This document shows positions 51,805-61,529 of a stretch of 63,074 nucleotides of DNA, in pieces. Below the pieces are notes generated by a model. That model did no database searches. It was not told where the DNA came from and worked only from the letters and a program-made list of their open reading frames with translations. Each line of letters starts with the position of its first letter. Within the stretch, counting starts at the first letter, position 1. The translations under genes and the position numbers were made by a program. The DNA comes from an uncultured Eubacteriales bacterium (GTDB lineage: Bacteria > Bacillota > Clostridia > Oscillospirales > Oscillospiraceae): contig CABSBF010000007.1 in the NCBI GenBank assembly GCA_902475855.1, forward strand, positions 1 through 63,074, read 5' to 3'.

Positions 51805-53754
51805 ATGGGCAAATTTGAAAAGAAACCGCAGCCGGCGCAGAAAAAAGCCGGCAGCCGGAAAACCGTGCTGCTGGTGAGCGTCATTGCCGCAGTTGTTCTG
51901 GTTGTCGGCGTTTTCGCTGCCTTCCTGCTTCTGCGCGACGATGGCAAAATCGTCGGCAATCTCTATGTCGCGGGCGTGGATGTCGGCGGCATGACCAAGG
52001 AGCAGGCAAAGCAGGCCATCACCGAGCGTCTGAAGCTCTATGAGCAGGACGCCATGCAGATCGACCTCTACGGCCGCAGCTTCCCTCTCTATACTACCAC
52101 CTATGATCCGGAGCATGTGCAGCTTGTGGATATTTTCGGCAAGCCGATGGATCCCAGCGCAGCCGCAGAAGCCCCGGTAACTACCGAACCCTCGGAGGAT
52201 TCGGAAACCGAACCGGAAACCTCCGAAACAGAGCCGGAAACCGAGCCGACCGAGCCGACGGAGAAAATCCCCGAGGATGCACCTCTGGATGCCGACGGCA
52301 AGCCGCTGAATTATCTGGGTCAGCTCACGATCTCCCCGGCAGACGCAGAGGTCAGGCTGGATGTGGATGCCGCGGTGGATGCCGCCTACGACTACGGCCG
52401 CAAGTCCATCCTCTTCTTCTCCCAGCTCAAGGTCAAATCTCTCCCCGAACGTCACGATCTGGAGGCCTCCGATTATCTGAGCGTCAATGAGGAAAAGATT
52501 CGCTCCATTCTGCAAGCGGGTGCCGACAAATACGGCAGCACTCTCACGGAGAGCACCGTAACCGCCACCGCCGGTGCAGATAAGGCGCTCTGCATCACTC
52601 TTGGCACCAAGGAAAGCAAGCTCGATGTCGCTGCGCTTTATCAGCAGCTTCTCGACGCCTATGTCGCGGCAGAATTCCGTCAGCAGTACACCATGCAGGA
52701 GACCTTCCCCGCCCCGGTTGATCTGGATAAGCTCTATAGCAGCTACTGCACCGCGCCGGTCAACGCCGTGTGCGATGAAGATACCTACGAGATCACCGAC
52801 GGTACGACCGGCTATGGCTTTGAAATGGCCGCAGCCGTCAAGCTGCTGGACAGCGCCAAGCCCGGCGAGTCTGTGACTATCACGATGGGGCCGCTGGAGC
52901 CGCAGTACACCCGCGAAAAGCTGGAGGCCACCCTCTTCCACGATGTCCTCGGTTACGTGGAAAGCCCGCACTCCTACAACCCGCCGCGCACCCGCAATCT
53001 GGAGCTGGCCTGCGAGCAGATCAACGGCCTGATCCTCAAACCAGGCGAAACCTTCTCGTTCAATAAGGTTGTCGGCCAGCGTACCGCTGAGCGCGGTTTC
53101 CAGGAGGCCGGCGTCTATGTCGGTGCGGATACCGTCGATCAGCTCGGCGGCGGCGTGTGTCAGGTCGCTTCCACCGTTTACTACTGTACCCTGCAGGCAG
53201 AGCTGGAGGTCATCGAGCGCACCGAGCACCGCTATGTCCCCGCGTATATCCCCTGGGGCATGGACGCCACAGTTTACTGGGGCAGCCTGGACTACCAGTT
53301 CCGCAACAATTCCAGCTATCCCATCCGCATCGAGGCAGAGTGCAACAGCCGCTATGTCATCATGAAGTTTGTCGGCACGGAAACCCGTGACTATACGCTC
53401 AAGTTCGAGTCCGATTCTCAGATCACCAACCGCTGGGAGGAGAAAATCGTCGAAATGACCCCCGAGGAAGCCGCAGAAAAAGGCTACAAGGACGGTCAGG
53501 TTATCGTCGATCCCTACAGCGCTGCCAAGGTCAAGACCTACAAGTACAAGTATGACAAGGATGGCAAGGAAATCGCCTGCGAGTTCATCGACAATTCCTC
53601 CTATGCCCGCCGTGACAAGGAGATCGTGAAGATTGTCCAGCCGGAGCCGACGGAACCCTCTACGGAGCCGACGGAGCCCTCCACCGCACCGACGACCGCG
53701 CCGACCGAGCCCACCACGGAGCCGACGGAGCCGGAACCGACGGAAGAACCATAA
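51805..53754 (+). CDS. VanW-family cell-envelope protein with PG-binding domains
   Basis: A 649-residue anchored protein of the YoaR/VanW type. Short basic cytoplasmic tail, one membrane helix (about 19-43), an extracellular putative peptidoglycan-binding region interrupted by a Thr/Glu/Pro linker (around 130-168), and the VanW domain (about 375-545) with GETFSFNKVVGQRTAERGF and GGGVCQVASTVYY. A second TEP-rich tail ends the protein (PTEPSTEPTEPS). A role in wall attachment or vancomycin-type stress is suggested by family only. AAGGAG precedes the chosen ATG. Confidence 0.88.
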   Translation: MGKFEKKPQPAQKKAGSRKTVLLVSVIAAVVLVVGVFAAFLLLRDDGKIVGNLYVAGVDVGGMTKEQAKQAITERLKLYEQDAMQIDLYGRSFPLYTTTYDPEHVQLVDIFGKPMDPSAAAEAPVTTEPSEDSETEPETSETEPETEPTEPTEKIPEDAPLDADGKPLNYLGQLTISPADAEVRLDVDAAVDAAYDYGRKSILFFSQLKVKSLPERHDLEASDYLSVNEEKIRSILQAGADKYGSTLTESTVTATAGADKALCITLGTKESKLDVAALYQQLLDAYVAAEFRQQYTMQETFPAPVDLDKLYSSYCTAPVNAVCDEDTYEITDGTTGYGFEMAAAVKLLDSAKPGESVTITMGPLEPQYTREKLEATLFHDVLGYVESPHSYNPPRTRNLELACEQINGLILKPGETFSFNKVVGQRTAERGFQEAGVYVGADTVDQLGGGVCQVASTVYYCTLQAELEVIERTEHRYVPAYIPWGMDATVYWGSLDYQFRNNSSYPIRIEAECNSRYVIMKFVGTETRDYTLKFESDSQITNRWEEKIVEMTPEEAAEKGYKDGQVIVDPYSAAKVKTYKYKYDKDGKEIACEFIDNSSYARRDKEIVKIVQPEPTEPSTEPTEPSTAPTTAPTEPTTEPTEPEPTEEP

Positions 53755-53765
53755 ATATAAAAATT

Positions 53766-53797
53766 CCTGCGAAGAAGAATCTTCGCAGGATTTTTTT
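53766..53797. terminator. Bidirectional terminator between VanW and the GH3 lipoprotein
   Basis: A 9-bp stem CCTGCGAAG / CTTCGCAGG with loop AAGAAT; plus strand continues with seven T, minus strand with AATTTTTATA. Confidence 0.88.
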
Positions 53798-53806
53798 ATT
53801 CCGTTC

Positions 53807-55030
53807 TTATTCGCAGATCCCGGCACGAAGTTTGAGCGTCAGAATGCGCAGGACACTCTCGTCCACGCGCGCCTGCGTCATGCTGCCGCTTTGCAGTGCA
53901 TCCATTACGCCCTGCACGGCCTGCTTCAAATTCTCAGGCATGAGGATGATGTCGCAGCCCGCCTGCAACGCAAGCACCGCCGCCTCCGCCGGAGAATAGC
54001 TGTCCGTAATCGCGCCCATCTCATGGGAATCCGTAATAACCACGCCGGTAAAACCCATCTCGCCGCGCAGAAGATCGGTCACGACCGCAGGCGACAGATC
54101 GCAGGGCGCGTCACTGCCCGTCACGTTCGGCGCAGACATATGCGAGATCATCACCATTCCCGCGCCCGCCGCTATCCCTGCGGCAAAGGGCTTGAGCTCC
54201 GTTCCGCGCAGCTCATCGAGCGTGCGCTCCGTTACGGAGGCTCCCTTGTGGGAGTCAGCCTGCGTGCTGCCGTGGCCCGGAAAATGCTTGAGGCAGGCCT
54301 GCACGCCGCCGGACTGCAAGCCCTGCGTCATGGCTGCAACCATTCGGGATGCGACGTCCGCATCACTGCTGAAGGAGCGGTCGCCGATCTCGGTATTCTT
54401 GGGGTTTGTGACCACGTCCGCCACCGGGGCAAAGTCCACATTGAAGCCGAATTGCGAGATATCCTGCGCGATGGTCGCACCCACCTGCCGCACGGCCTCT
54501 GCGTCGCCCGCCGCGCCGTAGTCCGCCATCGGGCCAAAGGCCGTGGTGCCGAGTTTCATGCTCACCCGCGCGACCCGGCCGCCCTCCTCGTCCACACCAA
54601 TCAGAAGCGGCAGTCTGCTGTAGCTCTGCGTCGCAGCGATCATCTGCGTGGTTTGTTCGCCGCTTTCCAGGTTGTCCGCAAAATAGACGATGCCGCCGAC
54701 GGGCATCTCTGCAAGCGCATTCTGCGTTGCCTCGCCCGCACGCGTAGCGGTGTTCACACCTGTCAGCGCCTCCGGCCTGACCATAAAGAGCTGATAGACC
54801 TTCTCCTCCGGCGTCATCCCGCTCAATATTTCCTGCGCCCGCGCACGGTAGGGTGCGTCCGGATCCGGCTCCGTCGGCGGTTCGGTCGGTTCGGTTTCCG
54901 GCGGCTCCGTCGAGGGCGCCATTGTCACGGACGGCTCCGTCGCCACTGACGGAAAAGGTTCCTCCTTGCCGCAGCCCGCCGCCGAAAGACAGAGCAGCAA
55001 GCCAAGCAGCAGGGCAAAGATTCGTTTCAT
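53807..55030 (-). CDS. GH3 beta-N-acetylhexosaminidase lipoprotein (NagZ-like)
   Basis: A 407-residue lipoprotein. Signal peptide with lipobox SAAGC near residue 20, a TEP-rich linker (PPETEPTEPPTEP), then a single GH3 domain: KHFPGHGSTQADSHKG (substrate and catalytic His region of NagZ) and the nucleophile Asp in VITDSHEMGA. Secreted versions of NagZ act on wall-derived GlcNAc sugars. GGAGG precedes the ATG at 55030. Convergent with the VanW gene, whose linker composition is similar. Confidence 0.9.
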   Translation of the reverse strand: MKRIFALLLGLLLCLSAAGCGKEEPFPSVATEPSVTMAPSTEPPETEPTEPPTEPDPDAPYRARAQEILSGMTPEEKVYQLFMVRPEALTGVNTATRAGEATQNALAEMPVGGIVYFADNLESGEQTTQMIAATQSYSRLPLLIGVDEEGGRVARVSMKLGTTAFGPMADYGAAGDAEAVRQVGATIAQDISQFGFNVDFAPVADVVTNPKNTEIGDRSFSSDADVASRMVAAMTQGLQSGGVQACLKHFPGHGSTQADSHKGASVTERTLDELRGTELKPFAAGIAAGAGMVMISHMSAPNVTGSDAPCDLSPAVVTDLLRGEMGFTGVVITDSHEMGAITDSYSPAEAAVLALQAGCDIILMPENLKQAVQGVMDALQSGSMTQARVDESVLRILTLKLRAGICE

Positions 55031-55089
55031 AGTGCCACCTCCTGTTTTCTGCATTATACCGCATGCACCGGGCAATTACAAGCGCATGG

Positions 55090-55118
55090 TTGACAAGTTC
55101 CCGGAAAATGACTATACT
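55090..55118 (+). promoter_or_regulatory. Promoter of the topoisomerase operon
   Basis: TTGACA (55090-55095, perfect), 17 bases, TATACT (55113-55118). Additional AT-rich -10-like sequence follows at 55120-55131. Confidence 0.85.
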
Positions 55119-55178
55119 TATACTATATAATGGATAATTGTGCGAAAATGTACGAAAAATGTCGTGAGGGATTTGGTT

Positions 55179-57158
55179 ATGGCAAAAAAGCAAAGCTACG
55201 GAAATGAAAGCATCACCACGCTCAAGGGTGCCGACCGCGTGCGCAAGCGCCCGGCGGTCATCTTCGGTTCGGACGGACTTGACGGCTGCGAGCACGCCGT
55301 TTTTGAAATTCTCTCCAACGCCATAGACGAGGCGCGCGAGGGCTACGGCGATCTGGTCGTCGTCACGCGCTATGAGGATCACAGCATTGAGGTCGAAGAC
55401 TTTGGCCGCGGCTGCCCTGTGGACTGGAACGAAAAGGAACAGCGCTACAACTGGGAGCTGGTGTTCTGTGAAATGTACGCCGGCGGCAAGTACAATAATA
55501 CCGCAGGCGACAACTACGAATTCAGCCTCGGCCTGAACGGTCTCGGCACCTGCGCCACGCAGTATGCCTCCAAATATTTTGACGCGCGCATCTACCGCGA
55601 CGGCTTCAAGTACACACTGCACTTTGAGCGCGGCAATATTGTCGGCAAGATGACGAAGGAGCCGGCCGACCGTAAAAAAACCGGTTCCTGCTTCCGCTGG
55701 CTTCCTGATCTGGAAGTTTTTACGGACATCAACATCCCCGTGGAATACTATCTCGACACACTCAAGCGGCAGGCCGTCGTGAATGCGGGTGTGACCTTCC
55801 GCTTCCGCAACCAGACCGGCGGGAAATTTGAAACGACGGAGTTCCGCTATGAGCACGGCATCCTCGACTATATCACCGAGCTGACCGAGGGCAACGCCTT
55901 CACCATGCCGCAGTTCTGGGAAACCGAACGCAAGGGCCGCGACCGCGAGGACAAGCCTGAATATAAAGTCAAGATCACGGCTTCCCTGTGCTTTTCGCGC
56001 AGCATGAGCCGCCTGGAATACTACCACAACTCCTCCTGGCTGGAGCACGGCGGCGCACCGGACAAGGCGGTGCGCAATGCCTTTGTCTACGCCATCGACG
56101 CCTACCTGAAGCAGAACGGCAAGTATGTCAAGAATGAATCCAAAATTACCTTTCAGGACGTGGCTGACTGCCTCGTGCTGGTGACAAACTGCTTCTCCAC
56201 ACAGACCTCCTATGAAAACCAGACGAAAAAGTCCATCAACAACAAGTTCATTCAGGAGGCCATGACGGAGTTTTTCCGCAGCCGTTTGCAGGTTTATTTC
56301 ATCGAAAACAAGGTCGAGGCCGACAAGATCGCCGAGCAGGTGCTCATCAATAAGCGCAGCCGTGAGACCGCCGAGCGCGCCCGCGTGACCGTCAAGAAGA
56401 AGCTCTCCGGCAATCTGGATATCTCCAACCGCGTGCAGAAATTCGTTGACTGCCGCAGCCGCGACGCGGAAAAACGCGAGCTTTACATCGTCGAGGGCGA
56501 TTCCGCCATGGGCGCGGTCAAGCTCTCGCGCGACGCGGAATTCCAGGGCATCATGCCCGTGCGCGGCAAAATTCTCAACTGCCTCAAGGCCGATTACGCG
56601 CGCATTTTCAAAAGTGAGATCATCACCGACCTTCTGCGCGTGATGGGCTGCGGCGTGGAGGTCAGGGACAAGCACGTCAAGGATTTGGCGTCCTTCGACC
56701 TGTCTGCCCTGCGCTGGAACAAGATCATCATCTGCACCGATGCCGACGTGGACGGCTATCAGATCCGCACACTGATTTTGACCATGCTCTACCGCCTCGT
56801 GCCGACGCTCATCCGCGAGGGCTACGTGTATATCGCCGAGTCGCCGCTCTTTGAGATCACAACAAAGGACAAGACGTGGTTTGCCTACACCGAAAAAGAA
56901 AAGGCTGAGATTCTCAATAAGCTCGACGGGCAGAAAAGCACCGTCGCGCGTTCGAAGGGTCTTGGCGAAAATGAGCCGGAAATGATGTGGCTGACCACCA
57001 TGAACCCCGCCTCGCGGCGGCTCATCAAGGTCATGCCGGAGGACGCGGAGAAAACCGCCCTCTACTTTGACCTGCTGCTGGGCGACAATCTCGCCGGGCG
57101 CAAGGATTATATCGCTGAAAACGGCAGCCAGTATCTTGATCTGGCTGATCTTTCGTAA
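55179..57158 (+). CDS. parE: Divergent type II topoisomerase subunit B (ParE/GyrB paralogue)
   Basis: A 659-residue ATPase/TOPRIM subunit. GHKL motifs: EILSNAIDEARE, DFGRGCP, and GLNGLGTCATQ in place of the standard HGVGAS. The TOPRIM Glu is in IVEGDSAMGAVK and the metal Asps in CTDADVDGYQIR (usually TDADVDGAHIR). So catalysis should be possible but several loops differ from GyrB and ParE of other Firmicutes. ATG at 55179 with GAGGGA; the frame opens 13 codons earlier. Paired with the A subunit 18 bases downstream. Gene name by analogy only. Confidence 0.85.
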   Translation: MAKKQSYGNESITTLKGADRVRKRPAVIFGSDGLDGCEHAVFEILSNAIDEAREGYGDLVVVTRYEDHSIEVEDFGRGCPVDWNEKEQRYNWELVFCEMYAGGKYNNTAGDNYEFSLGLNGLGTCATQYASKYFDARIYRDGFKYTLHFERGNIVGKMTKEPADRKKTGSCFRWLPDLEVFTDINIPVEYYLDTLKRQAVVNAGVTFRFRNQTGGKFETTEFRYEHGILDYITELTEGNAFTMPQFWETERKGRDREDKPEYKVKITASLCFSRSMSRLEYYHNSSWLEHGGAPDKAVRNAFVYAIDAYLKQNGKYVKNESKITFQDVADCLVLVTNCFSTQTSYENQTKKSINNKFIQEAMTEFFRSRLQVYFIENKVEADKIAEQVLINKRSRETAERARVTVKKKLSGNLDISNRVQKFVDCRSRDAEKRELYIVEGDSAMGAVKLSRDAEFQGIMPVRGKILNCLKADYARIFKSEIITDLLRVMGCGVEVRDKHVKDLASFDLSALRWNKIIICTDADVDGYQIRTLILTMLYRLVPTLIREGYVYIAESPLFEITTKDKTWFAYTEKEKAEILNKLDGQKSTVARSKGLGENEPEMMWLTTMNPASRRLIKVMPEDAEKTALYFDLLLGDNLAGRKDYIAENGSQYLDLADLS

Positions 57159-57176
57159 AGGAGGGGCGACAGTTTT

Positions 57177-59417
57177 ATGGCAAGAAAGAAAAAAGAACCG
57201 GAGCAGAAGAAGCTCGCCCCGGCCAATGTAGAAGGTCTGCACGCGGAAGTGCTGGAGCAGCCCATCACGGACACGTTGACGGTCAACTATATGCCCTATG
57301 CGATGTCTGTCATCGTCTCGCGCGCGATCCCGGAGATCGACGGCTTCAAGCCCTCGCACAGGAAGCTGCTGTACACGATGTACAAAATGGGGCTTCTGAA
57401 CGGCGCACGGCGCAAATCGGCGGACATCGTCGGCCAGACCATGGGCTTAAACCCCCACGGCGACGCCGCGATCTATGAAACCATGGTGCGTCTTGCCCGC
57501 GGCAACGAGGCGCTGCTTGCGCCCTTTGTCGATTCCAAGGGCAACTTCGGCAAGGTTTATTCGCGCGATATGGCCTACGCCGCCTCGCGTTACACCGAAG
57601 CAAAGCTGGAGCCGATCTGCGCAGAGATTTTCCGTGACATCGACTCGGAAACGGTCGATTTTGTGGACAACTATTCCAACACCATGAAGGAGCCGGTGCT
57701 GCTGCCCACGGCCTACCCGAACGTGCTGGTTTCGGCCAATACGGGCATTGCCGTTGGCATGGCCAGCAACATCTGCGGCTTCAACCTCCGCGAGGTCTGC
57801 CGCGCGACGGCCGCTTGGATCAAAAATCCCGACTGCGACCTTCTGGAGCTGATGCCGGCGCCGGACTTCCCGACAGGCGGAGAAATTCTCTACAATGCCG
57901 CCGAAATGGCGGAGGTCTACCGCACGGGACGCGGCTCCGTGAAGGTGCGCGCCCGCTGGCGCTATGTCAAAGAGGGAAACCTCATTGAAATCTTTGAGAT
58001 TCCCTACACCACCACAACTGAGGCCATCATCGACAAGGTTTCCGAGCTGATCAAGGCCGGCAAGATCCGCGAGATCGCGGATATGCGCGACGAAACTGAC
58101 CTGTCCGGCCTGAAGCTGACGGTTGACCTCAAGCGCGGTGTCGATCCGGACAAGCTCATGCAGAAGCTCTTCCGCTCCACCCCGCTGCTCGACAGCTTTG
58201 CCTGCAATTTCAACATTCTGATTGCCGGGATGCCGCGCGTGCTGGGCGTGCGCGAGATCATCGAGGAATGGACGGCATGGCGGACGGAATGCGTACGCCG
58301 CCGGGTCTATTTTCAGAAGCGCAAAAAAGCCGAAAAGCTCCACCTGCTCAAGGGCCTCAAGCGCATCCTGCTCGACATCGACAAGGCTATCCGTATCATC
58401 CGCGAAACGGAATCCGACGCGGAGGTCGTGCCCAATCTGATGATAGGCTTCGGCATAGACAAGATCCAGGCGGAATATGTCGCGGAGATCAAGCTGCGCA
58501 ACATCAATAAGGAATACATTCTCAAGCGCACGCAGGAGGTCGATTCCCTTGCGGCCGAGATCGCCGATCTGGAGGAGCTGCTGGCCAGCGAAAAGCGCAT
58601 TCGCGGCGTGATCGTGGAGGAGCTGAAATCCATCGCGGAGAAATACGGAAAGGACAGACGCACCGGCATCGTCTACGACCATGAGCTGGACGAGCCCGAG
58701 GAGGAGGAAGCCATCCCGGACTACCCCGTCACGGTCTTTGTCTCCCGCGAGGGCTACTTCAAGAAAATTACGGCACAGTCGCTGCGGATGTCCGGCGAGC
58801 AGCGCTTCAAGGAGGGCGACGCGCTCAAATTCACCTGTGAAACCACAAACGCCGCCGAGCTTCTGGTCTTTACCGACCGCTATCAGGTCTACAAGGCCCG
58901 CTGCGCAGACTTCGACGACGGTAAAGCCTCGCTTCTGGGCGATTATCTGCCGACCAAGCTGGGTTTCGACGAGGGAGAAAACGTCATCGACGTCTGTTTC
59001 CCCGGCGACTACACCGGCAGCCTCGGATTCGTCTTTGAAAACGGCAAGGTCGCCAAGGTGGAACTTTCCGCCTATCAAACCAAGTCCAACCGCCGCAAGC
59101 TCACCGGCGCCTACTCGGACAAGAGTCCCCTGAAAGCGGTCTTCCTGCTCAAGGAGGATGTGCAGCTTGCACTGTACTCCACTGAGGGACGCGCACTGAT
59201 CTTCTCCACGGCGCAGCTCGCCGCCAAAACCACCCGCAGCACGCAGGGCGTCGCCGTACTGACGCTCAAACGCAAGGCGCTGTGTGACCGCGCCGTACGT
59301 CTGGAGGACAGCGGCATTGTCAACGCCGCCCGCTATCGCACCCGTACCATCCCCGCCGCCGGCGCGCTGCTGCGCGAGGAGGACGCGGAGGAAAAACAGA
59401 TCGTAATGGAGATATGA
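57177..59417 (+). CDS. parC: Divergent type II topoisomerase subunit A (ParC/GyrA paralogue)
   Basis: A 746-residue DNA-cleaving subunit. Active-site Tyr is Y139 in AASRYTEAKL (usually AAMRYTE). The quinolone-determining loop is NPHGDAAIYETM, with Ala97 where Ser is common and Glu101 at the Asp/Glu site. After a coiled region a shortened C-terminal beta-pinwheel follows (about 500-740). GGAGGGG is 12 bases before the ATG. Operon with the B subunit and, 3 bases later, yitT. Confidence 0.87.
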   Translation: MARKKKEPEQKKLAPANVEGLHAEVLEQPITDTLTVNYMPYAMSVIVSRAIPEIDGFKPSHRKLLYTMYKMGLLNGARRKSADIVGQTMGLNPHGDAAIYETMVRLARGNEALLAPFVDSKGNFGKVYSRDMAYAASRYTEAKLEPICAEIFRDIDSETVDFVDNYSNTMKEPVLLPTAYPNVLVSANTGIAVGMASNICGFNLREVCRATAAWIKNPDCDLLELMPAPDFPTGGEILYNAAEMAEVYRTGRGSVKVRARWRYVKEGNLIEIFEIPYTTTTEAIIDKVSELIKAGKIREIADMRDETDLSGLKLTVDLKRGVDPDKLMQKLFRSTPLLDSFACNFNILIAGMPRVLGVREIIEEWTAWRTECVRRRVYFQKRKKAEKLHLLKGLKRILLDIDKAIRIIRETESDAEVVPNLMIGFGIDKIQAEYVAEIKLRNINKEYILKRTQEVDSLAAEIADLEELLASEKRIRGVIVEELKSIAEKYGKDRRTGIVYDHELDEPEEEEAIPDYPVTVFVSREGYFKKITAQSLRMSGEQRFKEGDALKFTCETTNAAELLVFTDRYQVYKARCADFDDGKASLLGDYLPTKLGFDEGENVIDVCFPGDYTGSLGFVFENGKVAKVELSAYQTKSNRRKLTGAYSDKSPLKAVFLLKEDVQLALYSTEGRALIFSTAQLAAKTTRSTQGVAVLTLKRKALCDRAVRLEDSGIVNAARYRTRTIPAAGALLREEDAEEKQIVMEI

Positions 59418-59420
59418 CAG

Positions 59421-60302
59421 ATGAAAAAAGGAACCGATGTTCGTCTTTTGCTGCGCAATTTTCTCATGATCGTCACGGGCAGCGCGATCTTCTCCCTGGG
59501 CTTTGACCTCTTTCTGGAGCCGGCCGGCATCAACTGCGGCGGTGTATCCGGCGTTGCGATGCTCATCGTCTATGCCACAAAATCCAAATTTCTCACTGTC
59601 GGTATCCTGAGCATGATGATCAACCTGCCGCTGTTCTTCTTTGGATACCGAAAAATCGGCAAGCTGTTTTTCTTTGGGAGCCTTCTTGGCATGGTCGTCA
59701 CCTCCGTCGGTTTTGACCTTTTTGCCAGAATTCTCCCCGTCCCGCAGATGGATCCGCTGATTGCGGCCATCTTCGGCGGCGTCATCATCGGCGGCGGCCT
59801 TGGCTTTGTCTTTATCGCCGGCGCTTCCACCGGTGGTGTGGATATCGTCGCGCGGCTTCTGAAGCTGAAGTTCCGCAACTTCCCCATCGGCAAGATCCTG
59901 CTGTGCATGGATCTCTGCACCGCCGTCGCCACCGGCATCGTCTACCGTGAGTTCAACAATACCCTCTACAGCATCATCACGCTGGTTCTGTCCTCCACCG
60001 TGCTGGACAAGGTGGTCTACGGCATGGATTACGCCAAGGTCGCACTGATCATTTCCGACCGCTACGAGGAGATCGCACAGGCCATTGATACACAGCTTGA
60101 CCGCGGTGTGACGCTCCTGCGCGGCCAGGGCTTTTACCTGCGCAGCGACAAATTTGTCCTTTTGAGCGCGGTCAAGCGCAAGCAGCTCGCCGAACTCAAG
60201 GATCTGGTCATGTCCATTGACCCGTCGGCCTTCATTATTTTGCAGGATGCACATCAGGTGCTGGGCGACGGCTTCAAACGTTATGACCGCAATGAATTGT
60301 AA
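59421..60302 (+). CDS. yitT: YitT-family membrane protein (DUF161/DUF2179)
   Basis: A 293-residue integral membrane protein with about five or six helices (for example SAIFSLGFDLFLEPAGI, ILSMMINLPLFFFGYR) and a cytoplasmic C-terminal DUF2179 domain (LLRGQGFYLRSDKFVLL ... MSIDPSAFIILQDAHQVLGDGF). Family function unclear. It starts 3 bases after the topoisomerase A stop with GGAGAT as ribosome site. Confidence 0.9.
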   Translation: MKKGTDVRLLLRNFLMIVTGSAIFSLGFDLFLEPAGINCGGVSGVAMLIVYATKSKFLTVGILSMMINLPLFFFGYRKIGKLFFFGSLLGMVVTSVGFDLFARILPVPQMDPLIAAIFGGVIIGGGLGFVFIAGASTGGVDIVARLLKLKFRNFPIGKILLCMDLCTAVATGIVYREFNNTLYSIITLVLSSTVLDKVVYGMDYAKVALIISDRYEEIAQAIDTQLDRGVTLLRGQGFYLRSDKFVLLSAVKRKQLAELKDLVMSIDPSAFIILQDAHQVLGDGFKRYDRNEL

Positions 60303-60330
60303 CAAGGACTGAAGAAAGGGGGGGCGGATT

Positions 60331-61422
60331 ATGAAGCGCTTCGTGCTCGTGCTTCTGCTGCTGGCGCTGCTGGCGGCTGCGGCCGGCTGTGAGAAAATCA
60401 TCAAGAACGACTATTATTCCGTTGAGCCACATTCCGAGCCCGCGCCCTCGGCAACACAGCCGGCGCAGGAGGATACGCCGCCGGTGGTCACCAACCGCAA
60501 CGAGCTGCGCGGCACGGTGCTCTCCTTCGTCCGTGACTGGACGGAACTGGGAACGATCTATGTCCGTAATTACTCCGGCGATCTCTATTCCGATCTGGAC
60601 GAAACCATGCGCTATCTCTCAGAAGAGGATCCCATCGGTGCGTATGCCGTGGACTACGCCGATGCTGAAATGAGCGGCACCCCGGTCTATGGCACCCTGG
60701 AGGTGCGGCTGGTCTTTCGGCGCTCCGCCTCGGAGATCGATGCAATCGTTACGGTGAGCGGTCTTTCCGGTGCAATGGAAAAGATCCGAACCTCCCTGCT
60801 CAATTTCGACTCTGCACTGACTCTGCGTATCCGTGACTACGAGGACGCGGATTTCATCGCACGGATCCGCGCTCTGTGCCTGCATGCGCCCGCGCAGCTT
60901 CCGGTTTTGCCGGAGGTGTCTGCAAGCGTCTATCCGCAGGAGGGCGAGACACGGATTCTGGAACTGCACTTCACCTATGCCGCAACGAGAGACGAGATGC
61001 GCAGTATGCAGAAATCCTCCTCGACCCTGCTCTCCTCCGCCTCGGCCTATGTCCGCTCCGGGCAGGACGACCGCGAGCGAATGCAGAATCTACAGCGCTA
61101 TCTGCTTTCCCGCATCGACTACACCGTTGCGGAATCCACCTCCGACCGTCCTGTCTACCAGCTTCTTAAGAATCGGCTGGCCAGCAGTCTCGGCTTTGCC
61201 TCCGTGGTTTACGCAGAGTGCGAACAGTCAAAAATGACCTGCACTATCATCGAAGGCACGCGCGGCGGCGAAAGCCGCGCATGGAACCGGCTGATGATAG
61301 ACGGCGAAGAATATTTCGTCGACCTGATGCGCTCTCTGGAACTGGAACAGACTGAGCTGTCCCTTCTGACAGCGAATGACCTGATTTCCGAGGGCTACGA
61401 ATGGCAGACGCCGGATGCCTAA
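60331..61422 (+). CDS. Lipoprotein with degenerate transglutaminase-like domain
   Basis: A 363-residue lipoprotein. Signal peptide and lipobox AAAGC with C20, a Pro/Ala/Glu linker (30-50), a middle alpha/beta region without recognised family, then a C-terminal domain resembling a transglutaminase-like fold. The Cys, His and Asp positions read S286 (ASSLGFAS instead of GVCxGYA), R316 (SRAWN instead of HAWN) and D331 (FVDLM). Thus probably not catalytic; it may bind a partner. GAAAGGGGG precedes the ATG. Confidence 0.78.
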   Translation: MKRFVLVLLLLALLAAAAGCEKIIKNDYYSVEPHSEPAPSATQPAQEDTPPVVTNRNELRGTVLSFVRDWTELGTIYVRNYSGDLYSDLDETMRYLSEEDPIGAYAVDYADAEMSGTPVYGTLEVRLVFRRSASEIDAIVTVSGLSGAMEKIRTSLLNFDSALTLRIRDYEDADFIARIRALCLHAPAQLPVLPEVSASVYPQEGETRILELHFTYAATRDEMRSMQKSSSTLLSSASAYVRSGQDDRERMQNLQRYLLSRIDYTVAESTSDRPVYQLLKNRLASSLGFASVVYAECEQSKMTCTIIEGTRGGESRAWNRLMIDGEEYFVDLMRSLELEQTELSLLTANDLISEGYEWQTPDA

Positions 61423-61436
61423 CATGCTTATAAAAG

Positions 61437-61480
61437 CGTTCCGCAGCAGGCGATGTTTTTTCTCTGCTGCGGAACGTTTT
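61437..61480 (+). terminator. Terminator after the lipoprotein gene
   Basis: A 13-bp perfect stem (CGTTCCGCAGCAG and its complement, 61437-61449 and 61464-61476) with a 14-base loop, followed by TTTT. Confidence 0.8.
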
Positions 61481-61529
61481 CACTCCCAGTACGTCAAAAA
61501 TAGTACCATATAGAAACAGAGGAGTTTCC

